Assembly (NCBI RefSeq): GCF_014898815.1
Contig: NW_026515454.1
Span: forward strand, 372,001 to 436,000
Direction of reading: 5' to 3'
Length of the DNA: 64,000 bases
From: Panonychus citri
Taxonomy: Eukaryota > Arthropoda > Arachnida > Trombidiformes > Tetranychidae
Below, one piece after another: positions 34,017-47,500 of the stretch. The notes beneath the pieces are model-generated. The model ran no database searches. It had not been told where the DNA came from and saw only the letters and a program-made list of their open reading frames with translations. The position numbers and the translations under genes were made by a program. How positions within the stretch are numbered: the first letter of the stretch is position 1; every line of letters starts with the position of its first letter.

Positions 34017-36866
34017 TTAATGATGATTACCTGAGGGTCTTAGTACAGAGCCGGTTTCATGGATACCAGGAGGAGGCTGAGATCCTGAATTATTTACTGG
34101 TCCAGTTGGGGTACCCATACCAGGGAATTGGTTTAAACCAGGATCAGTTTCACCATTGATCTGTTGTTGAGGAAAAAAATCATAAAATGCTGGACTATGG
34201 TGAGATGTTGGTCCACCATAACCATATTCCCCAGGATTACTTGATTCTGTAAAAGAAAACAAAAAGAAAACAATTAATTCCATTGATTTCTTATAAATGA
34301 GTAAAAAGAACAAAAAATTTCAACTCAAAAATTTAATCCAACAAACGAACATTGTAATCATGATAACATTTCACTAGATTCACTTAAAACCAATTCTAAT
34401 AGATTCTTTGATCATTCAAATTGCACAATTTCATCAAAAACTTGGAACAATCAATCAGCAAAAATAAAGAAAATTAAACCACAACAATTAAACAGAATAA
34501 ACAATCAACTAAATAAAAGAAAAGAAGAGAAAAAGTATTAACCTTTTCGACCACAAGGTGGTGTCACTTTCCTTAGAAAATGAAAACAAACGAATTCTCT
34601 TAATTGTGATTAGTGTTTTTCTTTGAATAATCAGTTAATTCAGTGGATTAAACAAGTGAATTAGAATTGATAATCTACTTCTAATTCTATTTAGCAACAA
34701 TTCTCTCAGGTAAGTGAAAGTAAGAAAAAGGTGTAATTCTTTTTATTTTTTCTTTTCTATTCTCTTGTTGGATTATTCCAATAGCTCATCTTACCTCTTT
34801 GTCTTAATAATTAACTAATTTTTTTCTTCTATTCTTTTTTACCCTTCATTTTATCGTTTTTTTCCCTGATAATTTTCTTTTCTCTCTTTCAACCTGGTCA
34901 TCATACTCCTCCTTTATCATCTTCTACCTTCGCTTATTGTTCTTGCTCTTATTCTTTTTTTTCCACTTCATCATCATTCACTTTCTCAAATTCTCTGTTA
35001 TTTTTCCCCTTCCATTTGCAACTTTATATTCTCTAGTTTATTTTCTACCTTTTTCTCTTCTATTTTTTTTGTTCCTTCTCTGGATCTTAGACTTTTTCGT
35101 TTTCCCTTTTCAACTTATATATTGTCTATTCGGTTAGCCTTGTTTTCTTCATAGCGTGTTCCTTGACGTTGATGAATGTTCTCTTTTTCTCTCTTGTAAG
35201 ATTCATTTTTTTTTTCCTTGTAAGGTATAAGAAAAACGACTCTCAACTCTATAAAAACGTGTCTTCTAATCTTCTTCGCTTTTTCTTCATCATCCATAAA
35301 CTTCCTTCTTTTTCCCTTTTGTCTTGTTCTTTTTTCACCTTCATTATTTTATAAATATGACTTGAGAATATTTTTCTTCCATCTTTATCTCTTTCTCTCT
35401 CTCTCTCCTTTTTTACCTCATTTTACCACACTTTCTCTCCTCCCCCTCATCCTCCTTGTTGATCTTCTTTTCCCAATACTATCTCTCCAAGTCTTTACCT
35501 TGCTCACTTTCTTCAATCATCATCATCATCATCATCATCATAATCTTCTGACCTCATCCTACTTCTAAACAACAACAACAACAACAACAGCAAAACAACC
35601 TCCCATTTCCCTTCGATATGTTATTTCCTGAAAATGATTTGGTGAAAGATATTAACAAAAGAGAATCGCAACAACAATAACAAGGCCGAAGTGTTACTTA
35701 TTTATATACAAAAGGTAATTAATACAATCGCCTCATAACCTTAAGGTTAACAGTTGATTATATTTTGTAAGGCTCAATATCTTTACACAAACGGTCAAAC
35801 ATTATCCTAAATATCCTCTCACTCTCACTCTCAATGCAGATTTATTATTATGATGATAGGAATGATGATAATGTCGATCATTTATATATATAATAATAAC
35901 AAACAATCATTGAATCCAAACTGAATTAATAGATTATTAATCAAAAAGGGAGAGAGAGAGAAAGACCCAGTTCATTTTAACTGTTTATATTTTTGTTATT
36001 CATCATTAATACATGTACATATACCGAAAGGTTATACATGAGATGAAAATAACATTACTTATTCAATTGTATTTCATTTGAACAAGAAATATAACATATT
36101 ATGTTAAAATGTATGAATTATGCAAAACCTTAATATTAACTTTGGTGTGAAAATGTCAACCTTTCCTCCTCCACCTCCACCACCACCATCACCTAAATTC
36201 ATTGAGCCCACCTCATCTTTATCCTCCTCTTTCTCCTCCCTTTAGCCATCCATTAAAAATTTAGGAAAAGGGATAACATAAGATGACAGACACTTGTTAC
36301 CGAGACAAATACCCTTTCGACACACCATAAAAATTAACCTGTTTATGAATAGACAATCACGTACAGATAATGGAAACAAGATCTTGCAATGATTGGGACG
36401 AAGGAGAAACAAAAAACAGCCTGAATAAGATGAGGAAATGAACCCACACACACTCACACAAACTCCATTTAACTTTCTTCAATGAACCATTTTCTCATGA
36501 TAATCAATCTTAAATTATTGTTTACACGGACAATTAGGCAAAATGGCTAATGCAGGCAGACGATGGAGATGAAGAGGAGAGACCAAGGGCAAAGGACGAA
36601 AGCAAAGGAGGAAAAAGAGACACAAAAAAAGGACCATGGAGATGAGAATCTCCAATGATGAGCCAATAGAGTCAACACTTGATTAGAAAGAGTAAGATAA
36701 TTGCCTTTACTTTAACCGTTACTCTCTTGTAATAGTTATTTTTTAATCATTTCACTTGCTCTGATGAAAATTGTTACAATTAATCCTAATCATCAATTGA
36801 AACAAGTTGTACTATTAACTAACAATCATTATTCAATTGACTTGTTGTTTCTATTATTGGTCTTTT

Positions 36867-36913
<47 letters not shown>

Positions 36914-39900
36914 CAGTTGTTTCTTTTACTTCCATTAATCTCTTAACTGACCCTCTTCAATTGACCATTCAACCAAAATTATTCAAAGTGTTACACCAAA
37001 TGTGTTTGTTAATAGTGTTGTAACATTACAATTGAAACAATTAAAAGGTGTAATTGTTCAATTGTAAGCAACAATTACAACAATCTATTCTGTTATTAGG
37101 AAAGCAAAGTAAAAAAAGACAATAGCAAAGGAAGATAACAAAGTGTATGGTTTAATTTTCTAACCATAAAAAAAAGTATATCAATGATCAATCATTAACG
37201 ATAATAAAAACTAATATAAGCTATTAATATAATATTTTCTCTCTTTCAGACTATGGCGACCAAAAAGATTTATCGATTGAAAATGTTGATCACTAATCAA
37301 AGATTTCGAGATGATGATAAAGCAGAATAACAGAGTTTCTAGAGAAAAGGAGCAAAAGGATTGGAATAATTTTTCATCTGAAAGACAAAGAAGACAAAAT
37401 AAAAGCCAAAAATGATGATGACGAGAATAGAAAGAGAATCATTGATGCAGGATAAGAGATTAAAGAGAAAGAGAAAGAGAAAGAGATACAGAGAGAGAAG
37501 ACACAGATAACGACAATTCTTGAGGATGATAAAAGAGAAAGATAATGTTCAGTGAGTAAGGAAACATGGTTGTGCTCAAAGAAGCGTATAATTTAGTGTG
37601 GGTTGTCTGTCCAGTTCAGTTCACCTTAAAATGTTTCCAGTGTCCATTCATCTTATCAAACATTTACTTCCAGAGGTAACATTGAAACAGAACAACAATG
37701 AAATAGATTACTACAAGTCAAGGTAAACAGCAAAGAAAGAGGAAATATCATGTGGTGTCAAAAGTAAAACTACTACGAGAAGAGTAAGAGTATTAAACTT
37801 TAAGATGATGCTGATGATGAACAATCATGAGAGAGAAAATTCAAATCAACATGAGAAATTGAAACTTTTATAGGATTTTTTTTTCGCATCTTTTTCAATA
37901 TTAACATTTTAATGATGAAAAAAAAGTAATATCTGAGTAATAAATTGAAGAGTTGATCAATAAACACCATGTATTACATTGTGTTTATATAGACAAAAGT
38001 ATATTCGATGCAATGTTTTTCTTACAGAGAAAAACATAATCAAAGTAAAGGAGTGTTAAAGGATATATTATGTTGGATGTGGAAGAAAAAAAGTGGCTCA
38101 TGCCAAGCCCATCATCTTCATCTTCATCTTCATCATCATCATCAACATCCTCTGTGTATTATTTGTATTATTATGATGGCGAAAACTAATGTTGATTTTT
38201 TCTTCTCTTACAGTTAAAGGTGAACTCTCAAGAATTGAAGAAGTCTGAAGAAATTTAATGAACCACCACCTCCCACAAAGAGAAATGGATTGAGAGAGAG
38301 AGAGAGAGAGGAACTTATGGACTCCTTAATAATTTATCTTCTTTCCTGTTGTTCATTTTCCATCATCATCATCAACATTATTGCTCATCCTCTTGCTCTC
38401 TTTTTATTTTCATCTAATAACATTTTTACTTGAACAAAACAAAAATATTAAGTCGATTTTCCTATAGAATTAAATTCTATGTAAGAAAATATTGCGATAT
38501 TTTTGCTTTATCTTAAGTAACATTTTCTCTCTCTCTCTCTCTCTCTCTCATTCTTTCTATAGGTGAAAGCCTTAAGGTGATGATTATGATTATGATGATT
38601 ATGCTGAGAGAGACATATTTCACACTTGAAGGCTTACATAGGTTTGCCACGGTGTGGCGAGCAAAGTAAGATGATGATTATGATGATGGTGAAAAAAAAG
38701 AGGAGCCGCCAATAGGAATCAACTAGGGAATGTTGATGATGATGAAAATGATGATGAAAATGATCATCATTGGTTTTTACTAACCAAAGATAAGGTTTGG
38801 CACAATATCATCTTTATCTTCATCATCTTTTACCCTATATAGTGAAAAGATGAAGATGGAAATGAAATCAGGTTGAATTTTTCTTCTCTCTCATTCTCGC
38901 CATTCATCTTTACCCTTTTTACCCTTTACTTCACCTTTCATGGAGTAAGATGATTAAGAAAGAGTAAAATATTTATCTTCACACTATCTTTCTCTCTCTC
39001 TCTCTCTCATAATTTTCATTTCTATGTATATTAAGCTTTAGGCTATGGAGATGAGGATGAGGATGAGGATTCCACAGAATTCTGGTTACCAGGGAAACCA
39101 TTTGAAAGTAAAATGATGAGAAATATTTTCTCTTGCAAAATGTTATGGTAATTTCTTTATTTCTCTTCCATATTCAACATTTTTTAACTTCCTCATTCTC
39201 ATCATCATCTTTATCATCATTAATTTTATATCAAGTAACCTAAACAATTGAAATAATGAGATCAACATGATAACCTCAGAAATTTTAACTCTTATTAATC
39301 AACATAATCCTAATTCATTAAGCATCTTCAATAACCTATTCTTAACCCTAATAATCAACTACTTGTCATCCAAGATGATCATCATCATCATCGTAAATAA
39401 GTTAACAATTTACATGTAAAATTAATGTAAACATGATTAAGATTATATGTAAATATTAGATTTGAATCTCGAGAAAAAAAAACTTTTTCACTGAGTTCGT
39501 GTCACTTTTTATTATTAGATTTATGTTTTTTTTTCCTTAATCAAAACCACAAGAAATTTAAATTACAATCAACTTGCTGTTGATTGTTATGATTTTTCAA
39601 CACTCCTTTACTTATATAACCCTCACTACCTTGAAACTAATTAAATTAAACAAGAATCATCATCATCTTGATGTCGGTGATACTTAGATTAGATTATGAT
39701 TGTTGTTGTAAAATTAACAATCAACAACTCATGATTTTTATCAATTTAACAAAAACACTAATGATTATAATATTAACTGATTTAATTTAATATTCATATT
39801 AAGATATTATCAACACCATGTTGATGATAATGATGGTAATCATGATAATCATGATTAAATGATGATCATGATGATGATGGTTTTACAAAGTTAAAATTGT

Positions 39901-42900
39901 AAACTTTTGTCTTATGGTTGTTAATTCAACATGATACAATTAAGAAGCAAAGTAAAGATGATTAAGATTAAGATGATGATGATGATGATGATAACCGTTA
40001 ATTATTAATTGTAAGCTTATGATAAATAATTTGAATGTTATATTAATATGAAAATTGTTGTTGAACATGAATCGGAAATGAAAGCCTTTAAGGCAAGTAA
40101 GAGGAAACTGATGACGGAAGATGATGATGATGATAAGGATGATGAAGATTGAAAGGTTGTGAGAGGGAGTGAGAGAGAGAGAGAGAGAGGATGAAGGTGG
40201 AATTAAAAAAGGTAAACACTCAGAATTTGAATGTTTCTCTAGTTAAATATAAATCTATTGTTATTCGTATGTATTATCTTTCCAGAATCATATATACACG
40301 ATAATAGAAAAAAAAAGAATATTTTTTTTTCTGTTTGTTCGATGAAATAATAACTTTTGCCTGAAGAACCGGAAGAAAAGGAGGAAAAAGATGATGAAGA
40401 GAAAGATGAGAGGGAAGAAAAAAATATTCTATTTATCTTGTTTTCTTTTTTTTTCTCTTCATCATCCTCATCATCATTGTATTTCTTTTCATCTCTGATT
40501 CTGGTGTGAATCTGAAAACTGAAGACCTTCATGAAGGAAGATGACACTTTCTTTAGCTGTTGATTATCTCGATCATCATGAAAATGATAATGATGACAAA
40601 AGGTGTGAAGAGAACAAAAAAAATGTAATTCTTTTCATCATCATCATCACATTTATCTTCATCTTCATCTCAAGCTTCATATTTCAAATCACTTTTTTTT
40701 GTTTAGGAAATGAAATGACAACTTTTATCATCTCCTACAATCAGAGTAACTATTTTAGAATCATCCTTTTTTTTGTTATCATCTTCATCTTGATCATCAT
40801 CCTTTCACTCTCATGGATGAACATGAAGGAGGATGAAGAGTGACATCAACATACACCAAGTGAATTGTTGACCTTTTTTGCATGTTATCAATATCATCAT
40901 GATCCGCATCCTCATCCTCTCATCATCATCATGATCATGTCCCTGTCATGAATGAAAAATATATTTGTCCTCACAATTGGTAAATAATATTATGTATTTA
41001 AAACTAATCATGATAAAGTCAAAACAAATCATGAGATCAATTGTCAACCATCATCATCATCATCATCATCATAATAGTTATCATGTTAAAACCCATAGGA
41101 AACTTTTTCCTCCATGGTATCAAGAGATAAAAAAGTTTGTGATTTTTTCAAATGAATCCTCCTGAATTCATGATCCGATTTCATCCTTACATCATCATGA
41201 TCATCATGAAGGGATAAAACCTTTATGATGATGAAAAACTTTTGACTAAAATATTTTTCACACAAAAATAATCTTCCAATGTTGTAAAAAAAAACATTAT
41301 CATCATTTGAACATGTTGAAAACTCAGGTATTATCATTATGATGATTATGATTATTACACTGTTGAAATAAATGTTACGCTAGAATCATCATCATCATCA
41401 TCAATTTGAGTATTATATCATGCAAGGTAACCCGAAAATTGTCAAGATGATAATGATGATGATGAGAGAGAGAGAGACCAAGTTATGTCTAATCTAAGCT
41501 GACGCGGCGTGAAGATATATATTCATTTTCTTTCAGGATTTATCCATTTTCTTCAGGGGATAAGAGATGATGATGAAGATGAGGATGAATATAATACTAT
41601 CATTTTGAGGGTAGGTTAAAATGTCACCCGTTATCACTTGAGAACCGAGTCTTCCTCCTCCTTTTCCTCCTCATCATCATCATCCTCCCACTATCAACCT
41701 TCATCCCTCATCTTTGGATGGGTAACATTATATTCTAGGAAAAATAGAGATAAAAATAAAACTATCAAAAGAATAACTTAAAACTAACCCCACTCCCACC
41801 TTCCACCTCCCTCTCATTCATCCTTCTATTGTCATTGTTACTTTTATCTTTCCACCAGCATCTCTAAACCCACCCCACTCCCTTCAACCAACATTCATGT
41901 TCAATTTCAAATGAATACATATGAAGATATGAATTGATGATATGAATAATATTTTTTCCTTCTCGATTTCAATCAATATTATATTTGAATATTTGAAAAT
42001 CAAGAAATTGATATTCACTTTTTTTTCATCTGATCACATCGATTTGATTACATTGTTTTAATTGTTGGCAAGAGAAAAGTTGAACTCTGTTGATTGTTGA
42101 TGTTCCAGTTTTTCAACTACATATCCAATCCTCTTGAGGTGTAAGTGGTATTCAGTTAGATGAACAAAAAATCAGTGAAATTAATTGTTTATCTTAACCA
42201 ATCACTTTGAGAATCAACAAAACTTTAATACCAACACATCAAGTTTCAATGTTCATGAGTTTTTACATGGGGAGAGAGGGTGAAAGTGGAAAAATTTTCA
42301 AGAATAAGAAACTTATCTCAACAATTCCCTGGACGATTCTGTCTATTCAATCCGTTCTCTATCTTCCCATCCGTATCATCATCAGTAAAATGATGATGAG
42401 GATGCTAAAGTTATACTAAGGATGATGAGGAAGAAGATAAATTCTCAAACAATAGTTAATCTTATTGGATTTTTTTTTCTCTCTCTCTCTTTCTCCCAAG
42501 ATAAACACTTGATATTATCATGAATCCTATACGATGATGGTGGGAAACATTTTCTCATGATGATGATGATTTTATCATGATAAAGGTGTTATCATGATAC
42601 AGATTTTTGTTTATCATCAAGATGATGGTGATGATGATGATAAGTAAACAAGTGAACCTTAAAAGGATAAGGATTATACCTTCGAGGCAGATTCTTGATA
42701 TTCAGTATCATCTATTTATTGTAAGATTATCATTCTCATCATCATGTAACATTTTCTCTATCATGATGATTATGGTGTAAGGAAAATTATTCTCATGAGA
42801 TAATTTCATCTACATTATTTGTGAACATTGTTGAAATTGAGGTGAAAAAAAAATCAGTAAACCTAAAAGTGACCCAAATATATTTAACTCTTGTTTCATA

Positions 42901-44518
42901 TTAACATCATCATCAACATGATCCATGGTGATGATGATGATAACTCCCTAGATGATGATGACCAAAAGGATGATGAATCCATAAAAAGATTGACCCTAAA
43001 AAGTAAAAACCTCAGAGGTACATTACATCATCTGCAAGAAGATGAAGGAGGATGAGGATGGGGAAGAAGGTGTTATCATCATCATCATCATCACCATCTC
43101 GTTAATCTTAATCCGAATCTCAATCGATTACGAGTTGAACCTTTGAACAATAATTTATCCTGGAAAATGTTGATATAAAATGAATGATATATTATCTGCT
43201 ATTGATGATTTTTCATGATTCAAATCATGAAAAATTGATTCAATCAGAATGAGAAATGAATGAACAAAAAAATAAACGATTCCTCATCCTAATGTTTATC
43301 CAATAATTTTCATCTTCCTCACTCATGATATTATTATTATTACTTTACATTGAATTACATTGACTTTCACTGAAAGATGATGATGATGATGATGATGATG
43401 ATTAAATGATAATAACGTTTCACCCTGAGGCAAAATTACATTTGAATTCAACTTGAATCACCACAAGAATCAAATCCCAACACATAAATGGTTAATAATA
43501 CAAATCAAATGTTGATACATGATGAGTGATAAAAAAAACCGTTACCTCAAATTTTAGGTTGAAAAGGAAGAAGAAAAAAAGTTTTGTTAATTTAATTGTG
43601 AATCAAATTGATAATGATTACAATCAACTGATTCCTCTCTCTCTCTTTGGGTGATGGTGTTGGGAGGGATAAGGGAAATAACTCCCACTCTGTTGTCCTT
43701 TGTACCTCGAGGGCAAAATTGGTTAAAATTGAACAAAGAACAAGAAATTAACAATGGTAACAATTTGCCTCTCGTTAATAGTGATCAAGTTAAATTGTTG
43801 GAAGGTGGAAAGTTTAAGATTAATCGATTAAGGTGTAATTTAAATTGTCACCAATCAAGAGTATAATTGGTTATTCATGAAGTTTCAGGTTTAGTTGGGA
43901 TCTTGTCATTTTTTCCTCCTTGGGCTAAAATAACATTGGAAACTTTTTCCCTTCTCTCTCTCTCTCTCTCTCAGTGTCTCTCATCATCTTCATCATCTTC
44001 ATCTTCCTCATCATTCCCATTGCTGAATCTCATGGGCAAAGGCAATTGAAATCATGTTCATGATGAACTTTATCTATCTACTTTTTCCCCTTTTCTCTCA
44101 ATTTAAATTGTTAATGGTTTGTAATTTGTGTTAGTTAACAGTTAGTGTATTTAACTTTCATATCAAACTCTCTTGATTGGTGATGATTAAAACGGTAATT
44201 GCAATTTACATGTTATAAATAAAGTCTCTCTTTGATTGTTGTAATCATTGTTTGATTTTTCCAAGGGTTCAATTGTTGTATATCAGGTTCAAAGGTTGAT
44301 TCATACGTTAATTGTTACGATTAAGCTTAAAAATTTGTGTGTCTCAGTTTGCTAATCAAATTAATCAGTCAATCATCAGTAACAAATTGATATTAATTAT
44401 TGAAAATTATTGTTGATTGTAAACCTTTTCAATTTTTCTTGTTGATAATTGTTATTTCCCTGATTGATTTTATGCTCTTCCCTTGCAACGGAAAAGGAAA
44501 TGATGAAAATTTACTCAC

Positions 44519-44557
<39 letters not shown>

Positions 44558-47500
44558 AATGATGATGAAACTATTTTTATATTAATACAATGAAATTTGA
44601 TTACAAATCAAAGGATAAAAACCAAGGCAACCAATCAAATGTACTAAATCAACTTAAAGGATGAGGATGCTAAAGATGATAATATAATCAATGATAACGG
44701 CAAATATTATAAATCACATTGAGATTGACAAATTAATATTAATATAAGCAAATCAAATCAGAATGAAGGTTTGAAAGTGTTGATAGCAAAAAAATAAAAT
44801 AAAATAAAAATGAGAACGAAAGGAAAAAAAAAAGTTAATCAACTTGTATTTCCAATTGTAAATCTATTGAACTGATAATCATGATTAAATTAATCAACAA
44901 CAACTCGAATTGAAAACAAGTACAACTAATAAATTAAATTAATTCCGTGTTGGTTTTTGTCGGAATTAATTGTCGACAATCAAATTTACTGATGAGAATT
45001 GAGAGATTTTTTTGTTCTCCATCATGAAAACAAACAAACATTTTCGATGAACTTTTCTTTTACTCTCACGATTGACAATCTTCAAAGTCCAAATAATATA
45101 ATCACATGAAGATGAGGATGAAGATGCAGATGAAGTTGATGATGATGATCATCATCATCATCCCTGTCTGCTTATGTCAGTTCTGAAAAAAATAGAGTCC
45201 AAAATGTGAAAAGCAGAAGCTATTTAAGCTTGAAGCTTATATATTCAAACTGAAAATCCTTATGGGCAATGGTAACAATAATAATACATAGATATACAAT
45301 AGCCTTTGCCATCGTCCTCATCCTCATCCTCATCCTCATCATCATCATCATTTCATATCCTTTTCTTTCCCTCTCATTTTATCTTTCTTTTTTTCATCAT
45401 CATCTTCATCATCTCATACAAAGAGACCTAATCGCTTGGAACCGACCCTTAACTTCACTGATTTTGCCAGATTTAAAGGCTCAAGAGATACAGAGATACA
45501 TAAATACATAGAGAGAGAGAGAGAGAGAGATGAGGATGAGGATGAGGATGGAGATGAGAATAAAAAGATGATGATGATGATGAGAAAACGTTATTTCGGT
45601 TTGTAGGTTAAAAAAAAGAGCAAACAAAAAGTTCTAGCCCAAAGATTGTACATTATAATGATACAATAATAATACTATGTGAGGTTTACAGTCTGTAGAC
45701 AAATCTTCAGTCAACCGGAATTCACCTTTATCCCATCATCTTCATCCTCATCTTTTGCAATATCATCATCTCAACAGCAGCAAGATGATCAATGAAATGT
45801 TTTAATCAAAGGTAAACAGCAAATTTAAATTACTCTCCAGGTAAAGTTACAATAAGATATTTTGATAAAATTAAATTTTCTTTCACAATTAAAACTAAAA
45901 ATTATCATTTGGTATTGTAACAAAAGTTAATTGTGATTTACTGATCGTGTATCGCATGTATATCTTAATCATCTCCCAAGTAGATTATAATTAGAGTAAT
46001 TAAAAAGTGACCATCATATGTCTCATATTGTTTATTATCAACTTTAATTGGGTAATTAAAAAGCTACACAAACAATTGTCTTAATACTATTTATATGAAT
46101 GGCGAAAATGATAATCATCATTATAATTTTAATTGTTGTAATTGTTTAATCATAAAATGTTCAATCATCAAGTGAAAAATATTAAGCTTTTCATTAATAT
46201 TGTAAATTGTTGTTATTATTATTACAATGATCTCGTTTAAATCATAATTTGTATTGTTGCCTATTAATTTGAAATATTAACGAACCACAATTGTTTAAAT
46301 AAACAACAACAACAACTTGTAATCAAGTAAATTGTTGTTAATAATAAACAATTGATGGATAAGGTTGAAAATAAATTCAGTTCCCTAACCATGTAAGTTT
46401 TATTATCGGTTTATAAATAGACATTATCATTATATTGAAGGAAGAAAAAAAAATTGTCTTATAAATCTTATTGGAAGATAAAAGATGATGATGATGATGA
46501 TGATGAGAAATCAAGGTTTGCGTGTTTCTTACTCTTCCATCTTCATCCTCATCATTTTCATCTTCATCTTTATCTTTATCATCCTCTAAATTTTCATCTT
46601 CTTCTTCCCTTGTTAAAATATATATAACATTATTTACGAACCAATTGAGAGAGTACATAACTTGTATTTCCTCATTTAATATATTTCCGACTTCATTTTT
46701 CATCTTCATCTTTTTATCTTCATTCATATTGTGAAATATACTATGATGATGAGGAGGATGAGGAGGATGAGGATGAAAAGATTTCACTCTTTCCACTGAA
46801 ATATTTTCATCTACAAATGATAATGGTAAAAAAAGTATGAATCAGAATTGAGAGACAATGATGATGATGATGATAACCTTTGGATCTCTCTCCCTTTATC
46901 CTCAAGGCATTTGGTATCATCATCATCCTTATCATCATCTTGTCAACTCTTACAAGAAAAAAAAACCTCAAAAAAATGTCAACCTCAATTATGTCAACAT
47001 TAGATTCAAATGTAAACCAATTGAAATAATAACTGATCCTAATAAATTATAAGGTTATCTCATTGATGTTATTGGGTATCAACTTTCATGATGACTATGA
47101 AACAATATGAAGATGAGTTGAGATGAAGATAAAAGGATGATATGAGAGAGAGAGAGAGAGAAGATGATAACAAAAGATGATGAAACTTGACGATCGCGTG
47201 ATGATAAACCTTGAAAAAGATGTAACTTTCAATTGGATGGGAAAACATATCGATTCTAGAAGTGGGAACAGGTCACGCAATCAAATGAAAGGACATACAA
47301 TCGAGTCGATTGATGAAGATGATAATCATCCGTCAGGTCTCATCTTTCATTAGATGATGAAGATGATACAATAATAAATGATAATATTTCCCACGCGTCC
47401 AAATATGAACAACAATCAACCAGAACAATCAAGGTAAGTGTAACGAGGAAACAGTTTGATATTCAATATCCTCTTTTTAATATTCATCACCTAGGTAACT

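Noticed and set aside
34937..35568. Several Phe/Leu/Ser-rich plus-strand frames
   Set aside because: They follow a T/C-rich simple stretch; no conserved features.
38642..38668. GCCAC-GGT-GTGGC as a microRNA or tRNA hairpin
   Set aside because: The stem is only five pairs and neither flank extends it; no tRNA signals were found.
43376..43402. Regularly spaced triplet blocks as a possible CRISPR array
   Set aside because: Tracts are simple microsatellites without constant repeats and unique spacers, and the genome is eukaryotic.
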